Assembly (NCBI RefSeq): GCF_001043975.1
Contig: NZ_LABY01000053.1
Location: 1-64,000 of the forward strand
Source of the DNA: Methylobacterium variabile
GTDB taxonomy: Bacteria; Pseudomonadota; Alphaproteobacteria; Rhizobiales; Beijerinckiaceae
Length of the DNA stretch: 64,000 nt
Direction: 5' to 3'
Each line of letters begins with the position of its first letter. Position 1 is the stretch's first letter. Shown one piece after another: positions 33,496 to 42,737 of this stretch. The notes under the pieces are model-generated. The model was not told the origin of the DNA. It did not search any database and worked only from the letters and a program-made list of their open reading frames with translations. The position numbers were made by a program, and so were the translations under genes.

Positions 33496-33682
33496 GCTGA
33501 GGTCACTGCGCGAGGCGATCATCGGGTGGCGGGCGACTGGCGGTGGCGCCTGAGATGCGATAGGGCGGGCCGAAGGCTTCGTCTGCCGGCGCGGCCGAGC
33601 GCCCGCGGCCCGGCAGACAGGCGCCCGCGGCTTGGCGGACGCCGCCGCTCCCTGTCAACGCTCTCAGACCAGGATTCGCCCC

Positions 33683-34252
33683 GTGCCGAAGGTGATCGCC
33701 AGCTCTCTCCGCAAAGGCAATGTCGTCGACAAGGACGGCCGGCTCTACGTGATCCTCTCCGCCGAGAACATCCACCCCGGCAAGGGCACGCCGGTGACCC
33801 AGCTCGACATGCGCCGGATCACCGACGGGGTGAAGATCTCGGAGCGCTACCGCACCACCGAGCAGGTCGAGCGCGCCTACGTCGAGGACCGGGAGCACAC
33901 CTACCTCTACAGCGACGCCGAGGGGTTCCACTTCATGAATCCAGAATCCTACGAGCAGCTCGCAGTGCCGGAGGACGTGATCGGCGACCAGGCCGCCTAC
34001 CTGCAGGAGGGCATGGCGGTGATGCTCTCGACCCATAACGGCGTGCCGCTGGCGATCGAGCTGCCCCAGCGCGTGACCCTGGAGATCACCGACACCGAGC
34101 CGGTGACCAAGGGCCAGACCGCGTCCTCGTCCTACAAGCCCGCCACGCTCTCGAACGGCGTGCGCACCCTGGTGCCGCCCCACATCTCCACCGGCACCCG
34201 CGTCGTCATCATGACGGCGGACGGCTCCTACGTCGAGCGCGCCAAGGACTGA
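33683..34252 (+). CDS. efp: Translation elongation factor P
   Basis: A 189-residue three-domain EF-P, which relieves ribosome stalling at polyproline. The N-terminus is [15 protein letters not shown] (GTG 33683), and the modification loop is IHPGKGTPV with Lys34, the residue lysylated by EpmA in Escherichia coli. The C-terminal signature VLST-like region and THISTGTR-type ending ([25 protein letters not shown]) are intact. Both modifying enzymes are encoded next door. Confidence 0.95.
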   Translation: MPKVIASSLRKGNVVDKDGRLYVILSAENIHPGKGTPVTQLDMRRITDGVKISERYRTTEQVERAYVEDREHTYLYSDAEGFHFMNPESYEQLAVPEDVIGDQAAYLQEGMAVMLSTHNGVPLAIELPQRVTLEITDTEPVTKGQTASSSYKPATLSNGVRTLVPPHISTGTRVVIMTADGSYVERAKD

Positions 34253-34259
34253 GGTCCGG

Positions 34260-34280
34260 CGGGCGGCGCGCCGCCGCCCG
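34260..34280 (+). terminator. Hairpin after efp
   Basis: A 9-bp perfect GC stem (CGGGCGGCG with its complement) and 3-nt loop begins 8 bp after the efp stop. There is no T-run. A second GC hairpin follows near 34296. Convergent genes end on both sides, so this may stop transcription from either. Confidence 0.4.
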
Positions 34281-34302
34281 ACCGCAGGATTCCCCCGGGC
34301 GG

Positions 34303-35328
34303 CTACGCGCCGCCCGCAGCCCGGAAGCACGACCGGGATGCCTCGAGCGCCCGCGCCTGGTCCTCCGCCGTGAAGGCGCTCCCCGCGGCCGCCTGCCACA
34401 GGCCGTCCCGGCGCAGCCGCTCGAGCACGCAGCGCGCCGCCACCCGGCAGGCCGCTTCGCCGCCGCCGGCCTCGGCGCAGTTCGCCCGATACTCGCGCAG
34501 GAACTGGGCCTCCCCGGCCCGCGGATGCGGCCCGGTGAGCGCCGCGACCCCGTAGAGCAGCCCGAGCAGCACCGGCTGGTGCACGAGGTAGACCGCGAGG
34601 CTGTGCCGCCCCGCCGCGGCCGCGAGCCGCGCCGCCGGGCGCCGTGGCGCCCAGGTCCCGAGCCGCGAGGCCGCGAGGCGCGGCAGCCCGATCCGCCCGA
34701 GCTCCACCCCCGCCAGCACGAAGCCGAACCAGGGAAACAGCGGCACGTAGTCGTTCGTCGTCGGCACCGTGGCGCCGAGACCGAGGAAGAGCAGCGCCGG
34801 CGTGTCGAGGAAGCCCGGCACTCCCGCCGCCGCGGCGAGCGCCGGCCCGGCGAGGACAATCGCCGCGGCGAGCCCGACGAGCGGCAGCGGCGCCGACAGG
34901 GCCGGCAGCGCCAGCACGCTCGAGACGGCGATGCAGTGCAGGATGCCGAAGAAGATCCAGGAGCCGGGAAAGGCCCAGAGGGTCGCGAGCGAGATCAGCC
35001 CGGCCGCCGCCGCGATGCGGCCGAGCCGCCGGAGATAGGGGCGCCACCACCCTGACCTGCGTCCCCGGGCGAGCACGAGGCTCACCCCGACGAGCATCAG
35101 GAAGCTCGCGGCGATGCCGTGCGCCGCCGCCCGGCCCGCCGGCGACAGGGCGGCGTTCTCGGGCGTCAGCCGCAGGAAGCCGAGGTCCCAGGTCAGGTGG
35201 TAGAGGGCCATTGCCAGGAGGGCGAGGCCCCGGGCGAGATCGATGATCGCGAGGCGCCGGGCCGGCGCGGCACTGGGGGTCGGGGTCGGAATCGGGTCTC
35301 TCCGGGACGGCGGCACCGGTGCCGTCAT
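34303..35328 (-). CDS. DUF1624/heparan-alpha-glucosaminide acetyltransferase-like membrane protein
   Basis: A 341-residue polytopic membrane protein with about eight helices. IIDLARGLALLAMALYHLTWDLGFL is the catalytic-domain signature of the DUF1624/HGSNAT family, with His and Asp at likely active positions, and GRHSLAVYLVHQPVLLGLLYG resembles acyltransferase-3 helices. The C-terminus carries a Cys-containing helical tail (NCAEAGGGEAACRVAARC). The role is probably an acetyl or other group transfer to a glycan. Start ATG 35328 removes a basic leader. Confidence 0.82.
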   Translation of the reverse strand: MTAPVPPSRRDPIPTPTPSAAPARRLAIIDLARGLALLAMALYHLTWDLGFLRLTPENAALSPAGRAAAHGIAASFLMLVGVSLVLARGRRSGWWRPYLRRLGRIAAAAGLISLATLWAFPGSWIFFGILHCIAVSSVLALPALSAPLPLVGLAAAIVLAGPALAAAAGVPGFLDTPALLFLGLGATVPTTNDYVPLFPWFGFVLAGVELGRIGLPRLAASRLGTWAPRRPAARLAAAAGRHSLAVYLVHQPVLLGLLYGVAALTGPHPRAGEAQFLREYRANCAEAGGGEAACRVAARCVLERLRRDGLWQAAAGSAFTAEDQARALEASRSCFRAAGGA

Positions 35329-35586
35329 AGCCGAGCCCGGCCTCCGCGCCGGTGCCTGCGGCGAAAACGCGCAGGCGTGGGGCCGCGGCCGCGGATGGAG
35401 CCTCAACCGGTGCGCGTTGCCCTGCGAAGCTGCCTCTGCGAATTGCAGAATGCGCGGCGGAAGGGCGAATCCGGCGAGGACATGCGGGATCGGCGTCTCA
35501 ACTCGGCGGATTCGGGCTTCCCCGAAGTCATGACTTTGTTAATCTGCCGGTGAAGCGCGCGACGCGATTCGAGTGGGTTGCTTACG

Positions 35587-36207
35587 ATGTCGGACGAGTT
35601 CGGTTCAGGCCCTGCCGGGGAGCGGTCGGGAGGCCCGTTCGGTGAGGGCATGCGCGAGGCCCGGGCCGGGCTCGAGGCGGCGGAACGGCCGGTCGAACTC
35701 GTCGAGGTCAGCGGCCGCATCAAGTGGTTCGACGTCGCGAAGGGATTCGGCTTCATCGTTCCGGACAGCGGCGCGCCCGACGTCCTGCTCCACGTCACCT
35801 GCCTGCGCCGCGACGGCCATCAGAGCGCCAGCGAGGGCGCCCGGATCGTCGTCGAGGCGGTTCAGCGCCCGCGGGGCTGGCAGGCCTTCCGGGTGGTCTC
35901 CCTCGACCAGTCGACGGCGACCCATCCGGCCGAGCTGCCGATGCCGCGCACCCACGTGACCGTGGTGCCGACCAGCGGGCTGGAGAGCGCGGTCGTGAAG
36001 TGGTTCAACCGCCTGCGGGGCTTCGGCTTCCTCAGCCGGGGCGACGGCACGCCGGACATCTTCGTGCACATGGAGACCCTGCGGCGCTACGGCATCGCCG
36101 AGCTGAAGCCGGGCGAGCACGTCATGGTGCGCTACGGCGACGGGTCGAAAGGCCTGATGGCAGCCGAGGTGCGCCTGGCCGAGGGTGGGCCGCCCTCCTC
36201 GCATTGA
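35587..36207 (+). CDS. Protein with two cold-shock domains
   Basis: A 206-residue protein with two cold-shock (OB-fold) domains that bind single-stranded nucleic acid. Domain 1 (about 46-110) has [18 protein letters not shown] and [10 protein letters not shown]. Domain 2 (about 135-198) has [17 protein letters not shown] and [10 protein letters not shown]. Both RNP1-like KGFGFI/RGFGFL motifs are present. Tandem cold-shock proteins of this size are common in alphaproteobacteria. An earlier TTG at 35578 is possible; ATG 35587 is more usual. Confidence 0.92.
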   Translation: MSDEFGSGPAGERSGGPFGEGMREARAGLEAAERPVELVEVSGRIKWFDVAKGFGFIVPDSGAPDVLLHVTCLRRDGHQSASEGARIVVEAVQRPRGWQAFRVVSLDQSTATHPAELPMPRTHVTVVPTSGLESAVVKWFNRLRGFGFLSRGDGTPDIFVHMETLRRYGIAELKPGEHVMVRYGDGSKGLMAAEVRLAEGGPPSSH

Positions 36208-36282
36208 GGCCGTCCGGCCCGGCCGCGCGTTTCCGTGACGGCCCGGGCTCCCCGTCGCCCGTCGAGACCCTAGCTCAGCTCC

Positions 36283-36774
36283 ATGTCGCTCCGCTCCGCA
36301 CGGCCCGTGGCCGCCCTTCCGCGCCGGCTCCTCGCCGTGCTCGTCCTTCTGCTCCTGCCCGCGCTGGCGCCCTCCGGGGCGCTGGCCGACGGGCCGTTCG
36401 AGCCCCTGACGATCGCCTCTCGCACCGGCCAGCACAGCTTTCAGGTCGAGGTGATGCGGGACGATGCCGGGCGGGCGCAGGGCCTGATGTTCCGCCGCGC
36501 CATGGCGCCGGACCGGGGCATGCTGTTCGACTTCGAGCGCACCGCCCCGGTGTCGATGTGGATGAAGAACACCTACCTGCCGCTCGACATGCTGTTCATC
36601 CGGGCCGACGGCACGGTGGCCCGCATCGCGGCCGATACCGAGCCGCTCTCCACCCGCACGATCTCCTCCGGCGAGCCGGTTCTCGCCGTGCTCGAGCTCA
36701 ATGCCGGCACCGCCGCTCGCCTCGGGCTGCGCGCCGGCGACAGGGTCGAGCACCCGCTGTTCCGCGGGCGCTGA
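36283..36774 (+). CDS. DUF192 family exported protein
   Basis: A 163-residue protein with a cleavable signal peptide (LLAVLVLLLLPALAPSGALA, about residues 16-35) and one DUF192 domain: QVEVMRDDAGRAQGLMFRRAM, then VSMWMKNTYLPLDMLFI and VLELNAGTAARLGLRAGD. The family is widespread and uncharacterised. It may bind small ligands outside the cytoplasm. A hairpin terminator follows directly. Confidence 0.87.
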   Translation: MSLRSARPVAALPRRLLAVLVLLLLPALAPSGALADGPFEPLTIASRTGQHSFQVEVMRDDAGRAQGLMFRRAMAPDRGMLFDFERTAPVSMWMKNTYLPLDMLFIRADGTVARIAADTEPLSTRTISSGEPVLAVLELNAGTAARLGLRAGDRVEHPLFRGR

Positions 36775-36778
36775 CGGG

Positions 36779-36798
36779 CCGGCGGCGAGAGCCGCCGG
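36779..36798. terminator. Bidirectional hairpin terminator
   Basis: A perfect 8-bp stem (CCGGCGGC with GCCGCCGG) and GAGA tetraloop lie between two converging genes that end at 36774 (plus) and 36806 (minus). Confidence 0.55.
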
Positions 36799-36805
36799 GA
36801 GGCGG

Positions 36806-37018
36806 TCAGAAGCCGCGGTTCGAGATGCTCGGGATCGACGGCTGGGTGAAGGCGCGGTTCACGTCCGGCCGGCGCTGCGTGCCGTTGGTGTCGCTCGAGC
36901 GCACGTAGTTCTTGGTGTCGAAGGTCTCGGCGAGGCCGGTGCCGCGCGGATCGGTGCTGGTGCAGGCGGCGGCGAGGCCCGCGAGGGTGAGCGCCGCGGC
37001 GACACGGAGGAAACGCAT
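36806..37018 (-). CDS. Small lipoprotein
   Basis: A 70-residue protein with a lipoprotein signal: MRFLRVAAALTLAGLAAAC, where the lipobox is LAAAC and Cys19 would be lipidated. The mature 52 residues are polar, with a TNGTQRRPDVNRAF stretch, and no known family is evident. It would sit in the inner or outer membrane facing the periplasm. Confidence 0.75.
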   Translation of the reverse strand: MRFLRVAAALTLAGLAAACTSTDPRGTGLAETFDTKNYVRSSDTNGTQRRPDVNRAFTQPSIPSISNRGF

Positions 37019-37271
37019 GAGGGGGTCCTGGCTCTGACGGTACGAGCCGGGGTGCCCGGCTCCCGCCCGCCCGTCAAGGCGTCGGCGGCCGGGCCGGTCG
37101 GTTCACGGGCCGGTGTGTCCCCGGGTCCGGTGCATTCTTGGGCGGGGTCCGCGGCTCGCCCCGAGACGAATCCCCTCCCCTGTGCCCGCCGCGCCGCGGC
37201 CGGCGGAATGTGTGGAGGGCCGCGATTCTCCGGCTGGCGGACGCCCCGGGTTTGCGCGAGAGTCCGCGCCG

Positions 37272-37520
37272 ATGAGCAACGTCGTTCCCCTGCTGCGCCC
37301 GCGTCCGGCGCCCGATGCCGCCGCCCGCGCCACCGCGGCGATCGTCTCCGACCTGGTGACGATCGCCGAGCAGCTGCACGACATCGGTGCCCGGGCTGCC
37401 GATCTCGGCCGGCCGCGCACGGAGGCCGAGCGCACGGTGCAGATGGTGCTCGACGCGGTCACGGCGATCGAGCGCGCCCTCGACACGATCACGGACGGCG
37501 GCGACTACACGCCCTTCTGA
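37272..37520 (+). CDS. Small helical hypothetical protein
   Basis: An 82-residue acidic protein, mostly helical from ATAAIVSDLVTIAEQL to DTITDGGDYTPF. No domain recognised. The start ATG 37272 follows a region with no clear ribosome site. The next gene starts 25 bp downstream, so they may be co-transcribed. Confidence 0.6.
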   Translation: MSNVVPLLRPRPAPDAAARATAAIVSDLVTIAEQLHDIGARAADLGRPRTEAERTVQMVLDAVTAIERALDTITDGGDYTPF

Positions 37521-37545
37521 ACGGCGTGACGCGGAAGGAGCCCGG

Positions 37546-37998
37546 ATGCCCGTCTCGGTCCGCCGCCTCGCTCCCGCCGACCTCGCGCTCCTGCGCGATC
37601 TCAACCGGCTGTTCGGCGAAGCCTTCGACGATCCCGACACGTACGCGGGCGCCCCGCCCGACGACGCCTACCTGGCAGGCCTGCTGGCGAAGGAGCACGT
37701 CTTCGTGCTGGCGGCCCTCGCGGACGGGGAGGTGCGAGGCGGCCTCGTCGCCTACGCCCTCGACAAGATCGAGCAGGCGCGGCGGGAAGTCTACGTCTAC
37801 GACTTGGCCGTCGCAGGCTCGCACCGGCGGCAGGGCATCGCCACGGCCCTGATCGATCACTTGCGGGCGACGAGCGGCGCCTGGGTGATCTTCGTCCAGG
37901 CCGATCCGGGGGACGCGCCCGCCATCGCGCTCTACACCGGGCTCGGCCGGCGCGAGGACGTGCACCACTTCGACATCCCGGTATCGCCGTCCCCGTGA
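37546..37998 (+). CDS. GNAT acetyltransferase of the AAC(3)-I aminoglycoside type
   Basis: A 150-residue GNAT protein. FGEAFDDPDTYAGAPPDDAYLAGLL, then EVYVYDLAVAGSHRRQGIATALI (acetyl-CoA loop RRQGIA), WVIFVQADPGDAPAIALYTGLG and HHFDI follow the plan of AAC(3)-I enzymes that acetylate gentamicin-type drugs at N3. Length and all blocks agree. This is recognition by eye; activity on drugs is unproven, since chromosomal relatives often have other substrates. ATG 37546 has GGAAGGAG upstream. No integron or transposon sequence flanks it. Confidence 0.85.
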   Translation: MPVSVRRLAPADLALLRDLNRLFGEAFDDPDTYAGAPPDDAYLAGLLAKEHVFVLAALADGEVRGGLVAYALDKIEQARREVYVYDLAVAGSHRRQGIATALIDHLRATSGAWVIFVQADPGDAPAIALYTGLGRREDVHHFDIPVSPSP

Positions 37999-38002
37999 CG
38001 CC

Positions 38003-38728
38003 TCACGCCCCGGCGTCGAGCACGCTGCGGAAGACCGCGCCGTAGTGGCAAGCGGCGGCCGCCAGCACGAAGCCGTGCCAGATCGCGTTCTGGAACGGCA
38101 GCTGCCGCCAGACGTGGAAGATCACCCCGAGGGAGTAGAGCAGGCCGCCGGCGGCGAGCAGCCACAGGGCGGGCGGAGACAGGACGGCGATGACCGATTC
38201 GTAGGCCATCAGCCCGCTCCAGCCCAGCGCCAGGTAGAGCCCGATCGCGAGCCGGTCGAAGCGCCCCGGGAGCGTCAGCTTCACCGCCGCTCCCGCCGTC
38301 GCCACCAGCCAGATCCCGGCGAGCAGCCCGAAGGCGAAGCTGTCGGTGCCGACGAGGGTCACGAGCGGCGTGTAGGTGCCGGCGATCATCAGGAAGATCG
38401 TCGCGTGGTCGGCCCGGCGCAGGCGCCACTTGAGCCGGCCGACCGGACACATGTTGTAGGCCGCCGACGTGCCGAGCATCGCCACGAGGCCGGCAGCGTA
38501 GACGCCCACCGCGACCTGCTCGGCGGGAGCGAGGTTCGACAGTGCGGCGCTGATCGTCAGCGCCAGGGCGCCGATCACGCCGAGGCTCACGCCGACCACG
38601 TGGATGACGCCGTCGGCGAGCAACTCGCGCGGCGTGTAGGTCCAGGCGAGGCTCAGGGGCCGGCCGTCGGGCGCGAAGCGCGCGTTCAGAACTGAGGAAG
38701 CGTCCAGGGATTGATCCTGCGCAGTCAT
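38003..38728 (-). CDS. Hemolysin III/TrhA family membrane protein
   Basis: A 241-residue seven-helix protein of the PAQR/hemolysin III family. The motif DGVIHVVGVSLGVIGAL carries the early His; SAAYNMCPVGRLKW and RRADHATIFLMIAGTYTP hold the metal-binding Asp-His set; and VIFHVWRQLPFQNAIWHGFVL the last His pair. Bacterial members such as TrhA control membrane energetics and lipid homeostasis, and cytolysis is not implied. Convergent with the AAC-like gene with 4 bp between. Confidence 0.9.
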   Translation of the reverse strand: MTAQDQSLDASSVLNARFAPDGRPLSLAWTYTPRELLADGVIHVVGVSLGVIGALALTISAALSNLAPAEQVAVGVYAAGLVAMLGTSAAYNMCPVGRLKWRLRRADHATIFLMIAGTYTPLVTLVGTDSFAFGLLAGIWLVATAGAAVKLTLPGRFDRLAIGLYLALGWSGLMAYESVIAVLSPPALWLLAAGGLLYSLGVIFHVWRQLPFQNAIWHGFVLAAAACHYGAVFRSVLDAGA

Positions 38729-38818
38729 CAGGCCTCCGCTCCTCGGGCCGGGAGACCCCTCCCGGTTGACCGAGGTTAAGCTCCAAGCATGAACGTAGGA
38801 CGAACGTTCCCGCGACGC

Positions 38819-39928
38819 TCAGGCCGCACGCAGCGCGGCGGGAGCGGGCGCGCGGCAGAGCCGGGCAAGAGAGAGGCGGGCATGGGCGCTCGCCATGCCG
38901 AGCACCAGCATCGCGGCGAGCTGGTGGGCGAGGCCCGCCCAGAGCGGCACCACCAGGAGGAGCGTGACGATCCCCAGGACCGCCTGCGCGGCGACGAGGC
39001 CGACGAGCGCGGTGGCACGCCGCGCCGCGCCGGTGCCGGGTGCGGTGCGCCGGGCGTCGAAGGCGTGGAACGCCGCGAGCGCGAGCAGCGCGTAGGCGGT
39101 CAGGCGGTGGTTGAACTGCACCAGGGCGACGTTGTCGACGAAGTTCTCGATCCACGGCGTGACGGCGAACAGGCCGCCGGGGGCGAACCCGCCATCCATC
39201 AGCGGCCAGGTGTTGTAGGTCAGCCCCGCCTTCGAGCCCGCGACGAGGCCGCCGAGCGCGATCTGCACCAGCACCAGCGCCATCAGGGCGAGCGCGGTGC
39301 GCGACAGCCGCGCCGGCACGACCTCGTCGCGCTTGGCGTCGAGCCCGGAGGCGAGCCAGACGAGGCCGGCGTAGATCGCGCTCGCCAGGGTCAGGTGCAG
39401 GGCGAGCTTGAGGGGCGCCACGGCGGTCATGCCCGGCTGCAGGCCGGACGCGACCATGATCCAGCCCACGGCGCCCTGCAGGCCGCCGAGCAGCCCGAGG
39501 CCGAGGAGGCTCAGGGACAGGCGCCGGTCGAGCTGGCCGCGCCACCAGAAGAACAGGAGCGGCAGGAAGAACGCCAGGCCGAGCAGCCGGCCGAGCAGCC
39601 GGTGGCCCCACTCCCAGAAGTAGATGAACTGGAAATCGGACAGGCTCATGCCCTGGTTGAGCAGCCGGTACTGCGGCGTCGCCTGGTACTTGGCGAATTC
39701 CTCGGCCCAGGCCTGGCCTGAGAGCGGCGGGATCGCGCCGGTCACGGGCTTCCACTCGGTGATCGACAGGCCCGAGCCGGTCAGCCGCGTCGCGCCCCCG
39801 ACCGCCACCATCGCGACCACCATGGCGGCCATGACGAAGAGCCAGGTCCGCACGGCGCGGCGGGACCGGGGTGCCGCGGCGGCGGGCGCCGCTTGCGGAG
39901 CGATGCTGATCGTGGAGGTGCTGCTCAT
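38819..39928 (-). CDS. ctaA: Heme A synthase (CtaA/Cox15)
   Basis: A 369-residue eight-helix protein that oxidises the C8 methyl of heme O to give heme A for aa3-type oxidases. GGATRLTGSGLSITEWKPVTG is the family hallmark, followed by WEWGHRLLGRLLGLAFFLPL (heme His), LHLTLASAIYAGLVW and VQFNHRLTAYALLALAAFHAFDAR (His). The type is the one found in alphaproteobacteria and mitochondria. It needs no partner in the window; oxidase genes are elsewhere. Confidence 0.95.
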   Translation of the reverse strand: MSSTSTISIAPQAAPAAAAPRSRRAVRTWLFVMAAMVVAMVAVGGATRLTGSGLSITEWKPVTGAIPPLSGQAWAEEFAKYQATPQYRLLNQGMSLSDFQFIYFWEWGHRLLGRLLGLAFFLPLLFFWWRGQLDRRLSLSLLGLGLLGGLQGAVGWIMVASGLQPGMTAVAPLKLALHLTLASAIYAGLVWLASGLDAKRDEVVPARLSRTALALMALVLVQIALGGLVAGSKAGLTYNTWPLMDGGFAPGGLFAVTPWIENFVDNVALVQFNHRLTAYALLALAAFHAFDARRTAPGTGAARRATALVGLVAAQAVLGIVTLLLVVPLWAGLAHQLAAMLVLGMASAHARLSLARLCRAPAPAALRAA

Positions 39929-40015
39929 GCGCGCCCGCTTAGCGGCGGGGATGCGGGGTGCGCAACGTCCTGCGGTGCCGCACCGGCCCGGCTCGCGCGA
40001 TCCACGGGCGCGCCG

Positions 40016-41155
40016 TCACTCCTCCGGCCGCGCCAGGACGCCCCCGGTGATCGCCTCGCGCACGCCCGTGGTCGACGGGAAGGTGATCGGCAGGCCCGTG
40101 AGCGAGCGCACCGCCAGGTAGGCGAAGGCCTGCGCCTCCAGGAAGGCCGAGGACCAGCCGATGGCGTCGGCGGTCGTGATCTCGGCGCGCAGGTGGTAGT
40201 TCAGCTGGCGCAGCAGCTCGCCGTTGCGGGCGCCGCCGCCCGAGACGATCCAGCGGGTCGGCGGGTCGGAGGCGTGGTCGAGGGCGCGGGCGACGGCCCG
40301 GGCCGTGAAGGCGGTGAGCGTCGCGGCCCCGTCCTCGGTCGAGAGCTGGCCGGCGAGCTTGTGCGAGAACCAGTTCCGGTCCAGCGACTTGGGCGGCCGG
40401 CGCGAGAAGAACGGGTGGATCAGGAGCCAGGCCAGCAGCGGCTCGTCGGGCCGGCCGCGGGCAGCGGTGCGGCCGTTGTCGTCCAGGGCGTGGCCGGTGC
40501 GCTCGCGCATCCAGTCGTCGATCAGCGCGTTGCCCGGGCCGGTGTCGAAGGCCAGGATCCGGCCATCCCGGGCGATCAGCGTGGCGTTGGCCACGCCCCC
40601 GATGTTGAGGATGCCGAGGCTGTCGGTGAAGCCTGAGGCCTGGGCCAGCGCCCGGTGGAACACCGGCACCAGCGGCGCCCCCTGCCCGCCCGCCTCGATG
40701 TCGGCGTTGCGCAGGTCCGACACCACCTTGATGCCGAGGCGCCGGCTGAGAGCGCCGCCGTCCCCGATCTGCACGCTCATCTTCTGGTCGGGCCGGTGCA
40801 CCACGGTCTGGCCGTGGAACCCGACGACGTCGATGTCGGCGGCGCTCAACCCGTTCTCGGCGAGGAAGTTCTCGACCGCCTCGGCGTGGAGGCGGGTGAC
40901 CAGCTCCTCGGCTTCGGGCAGGCAGCCCGGGCGCTCGCTGCGCTCGGTCACCGCCTCGGCGTCGACGAGCGCTTGGCGCAGCAGCGCCCGGTCGTCGTCG
41001 GAATAGGCGCGGTAGCCGGTCGGCCCGAGGGGCTCGAGGTAGCCGTTGTGGCTGCGCTCGACCCGGATCGTCTCGCCATCGGTCTCGATCAGGGCGACGT
41101 CGACGCCGTCGAGGGAGGTGCCGCTCATCAGCCCGATCGCCCGCCGCATCGCCAT
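40016..41155 (-). CDS. anmK: Anhydro-N-acetylmuramic acid kinase
   Basis: A 379-residue ASKHA-fold kinase that opens and phosphorylates 1,6-anhydro-MurNAc during peptidoglycan recycling. The start IGLMSGTSLDGVDVALIETDG is the AnmK signature; VVGFHGQTVVHRP, NIGGVANATLI and SGGGARNGELLRQL are all present. It is divergent from tyrS, a gene order often seen in bacteria. The promoters of both must lie in 41156-41311. Confidence 0.95.
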   Translation of the reverse strand: MAMRRAIGLMSGTSLDGVDVALIETDGETIRVERSHNGYLEPLGPTGYRAYSDDDRALLRQALVDAEAVTERSERPGCLPEAEELVTRLHAEAVENFLAENGLSAADIDVVGFHGQTVVHRPDQKMSVQIGDGGALSRRLGIKVVSDLRNADIEAGGQGAPLVPVFHRALAQASGFTDSLGILNIGGVANATLIARDGRILAFDTGPGNALIDDWMRERTGHALDDNGRTAARGRPDEPLLAWLLIHPFFSRRPPKSLDRNWFSHKLAGQLSTEDGAATLTAFTARAVARALDHASDPPTRWIVSGGGARNGELLRQLNYHLRAEITTADAIGWSSAFLEAQAFAYLAVRSLTGLPITFPSTTGVREAITGGVLARPEE

Positions 41156-41311
41156 CCCGAATCGCCCCCGTGCCTTTCGGGGCCGGCACTGCTATGAGCC
41201 GGCCTGTTCCGAATCCGACGGAGCTAGCATGGCGGCGGGTCGCTGTCGCGCCCAACTCCCCCGCCAGATTGCCCTCGCCAGATTGCCCTCGCGAGACTGA
41301 TTGAGAGTTCC

Positions 41312-42586
41312 ATGGCCGTGCCCACCGACTTCGCGCCGCGATCCGACTTCCTCCGCGTCCTCCTGGAGCGCGGCTACGTCCACCAGTGCTCCGACTTCGC
41401 GGGCGTGGACGAGGCCGCCCGCGAGGGCCGGCTCACGGCCTATGTCGGCTACGACTGCACGGCGCCGTCGCTGCATATCGGCCACCTGCTCTCGATCATG
41501 ATGCTGCACTGGCTCCAGGCGACCGGTGGCAAGCCGGTGGCGCTGATGGGCGGCGGCACCACCCGGGTCGGCGACCCGTCTGGCCGCGACGAGAGCCGCA
41601 AGATCCTCACCCTCGACCAGATCGAGGCCAACAAGGGCGAGATCGGCAAGACCTTCGCGCGCTTCCTCGATTTCGGCGACGGTGCCAATGCCGCGCTGAT
41701 GGCCGATAACGCCGAGTGGCTGACCACGCTCAACTACATCGAGATGCTGCGCGAGATCGGCCGGCACTTCTCGGTCAACCGGATGCTGTCGATGGACAGC
41801 GTGCGGCTGCGGCTGGAGCGCGACCAGGAGCTGTCGTTCCTGGAGTTCAACTACATGATCCTGCAGGCCTACGACTTCGTCGAGCTGAACCGTCGCTACG
41901 GCGTGACGCTGCAGATGGGCGGCTCGGACCAGTGGGGCAATATCGTCACCGGCATCGATCTCGGCCGGCGCCTCGGCACGCCGCAGCTCCACGCCCTGAC
42001 CTGCCCGCTGATGACGACGGCCTCCGGCGCCAAGATGGGCAAGACGGCGTCGGGCGCGGTCTGGCTCAACCCGGACATGCTGAGCCCGTACGATTACTGG
42101 CAGTTCTGGCGCAACACCGAGGATGCCGATGTCGGCCGCTTCCTGCGCCTGTTCACCCTGATGCCGCTCGACGAGGTTGCCCGGCTCGAGGCGCTCGGCG
42201 GCCAGGAGATCAACGAGGCCAAGAAGGTGCTGGCGACCGAGGCCACCGCCCTGCTGCACGGCCGCGAGGCGGCGCAAGGCGCCGCCGAGACGGCGCGGCG
42301 CACCTTCGAGGAGGGCGCGCTGGCCGAGAGCCTGCCGACCGTCGAGGTGGCGCGCGCGGCGATCGAGGCGGGCCTCGGCGTGCTCTCGGCCTTCGGGCCC
42401 GAGCACGCGGCGCTCGTTCCCTCGACCAGCGAGGCGCGCCGGCAGGTGAAGAGCGGCGGCCTCAAGGTCAACGACGCGCCCGTCACCGACGAGCGCGCGG
42501 TGATCGGGCCCGAGGACGTCACCCCGGAGGGCGTGGTGAAGCTGTCCTTCGGCCGCAAGAAGCACGTGCTGCTGCGGGTGGTGTAG
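41312..42586 (+). CDS. tyrS: Tyrosyl-tRNA synthetase
   Basis: A 424-residue class Ic synthetase. The HIGH motif is LHIGHLLSI, the tyrosine pocket has [10 protein letters not shown] and [11 protein letters not shown] with [11 protein letters not shown], and KMSKS reads KMGKT. The C-terminal S4-like domain has [14 protein letters not shown]. Start ATG 41312 gives the normal length. Two hairpins follow the gene. Confidence 0.97.
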   Translation: MAVPTDFAPRSDFLRVLLERGYVHQCSDFAGVDEAAREGRLTAYVGYDCTAPSLHIGHLLSIMMLHWLQATGGKPVALMGGGTTRVGDPSGRDESRKILTLDQIEANKGEIGKTFARFLDFGDGANAALMADNAEWLTTLNYIEMLREIGRHFSVNRMLSMDSVRLRLERDQELSFLEFNYMILQAYDFVELNRRYGVTLQMGGSDQWGNIVTGIDLGRRLGTPQLHALTCPLMTTASGAKMGKTASGAVWLNPDMLSPYDYWQFWRNTEDADVGRFLRLFTLMPLDEVARLEALGGQEINEAKKVLATEATALLHGREAAQGAAETARRTFEEGALAESLPTVEVARAAIEAGLGVLSAFGPEHAALVPSTSEARRQVKSGGLKVNDAPVTDERAVIGPEDVTPEGVVKLSFGRKKHVLLRVV

Positions 42587-42597
42587 CGGTCCGACCG

Positions 42598-42664
42598 GCC
42601 CTCCTCCGCGGGAGGAGGGCTCCCCACGAGAGAAGCCCCGCCGCGGCGGGGGCCGGGCGGGGCT
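42598..42664 (+). terminator. Two consecutive hairpins after tyrS
   Basis: Positions 42598-42620 form a perfect 10-bp stem with a 3-nt loop (GCCCTCCTCC against GGAGGAGGGC), 11 bp past the stop. Positions 42634-42664 form a second, 9-bp stem (AGCCCCGCC against GGCGGGGCT). Neither has a T-run, but their location supports termination. Confidence 0.55.
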
Positions 42665-42737
42665 GAAGTCGAGGTCCAGAGAGCCCGAGCTTAGTGCCGC
42701 CCGTGCGGGCGCCGCATCCTCTGTTTGCAGTAAGGAT

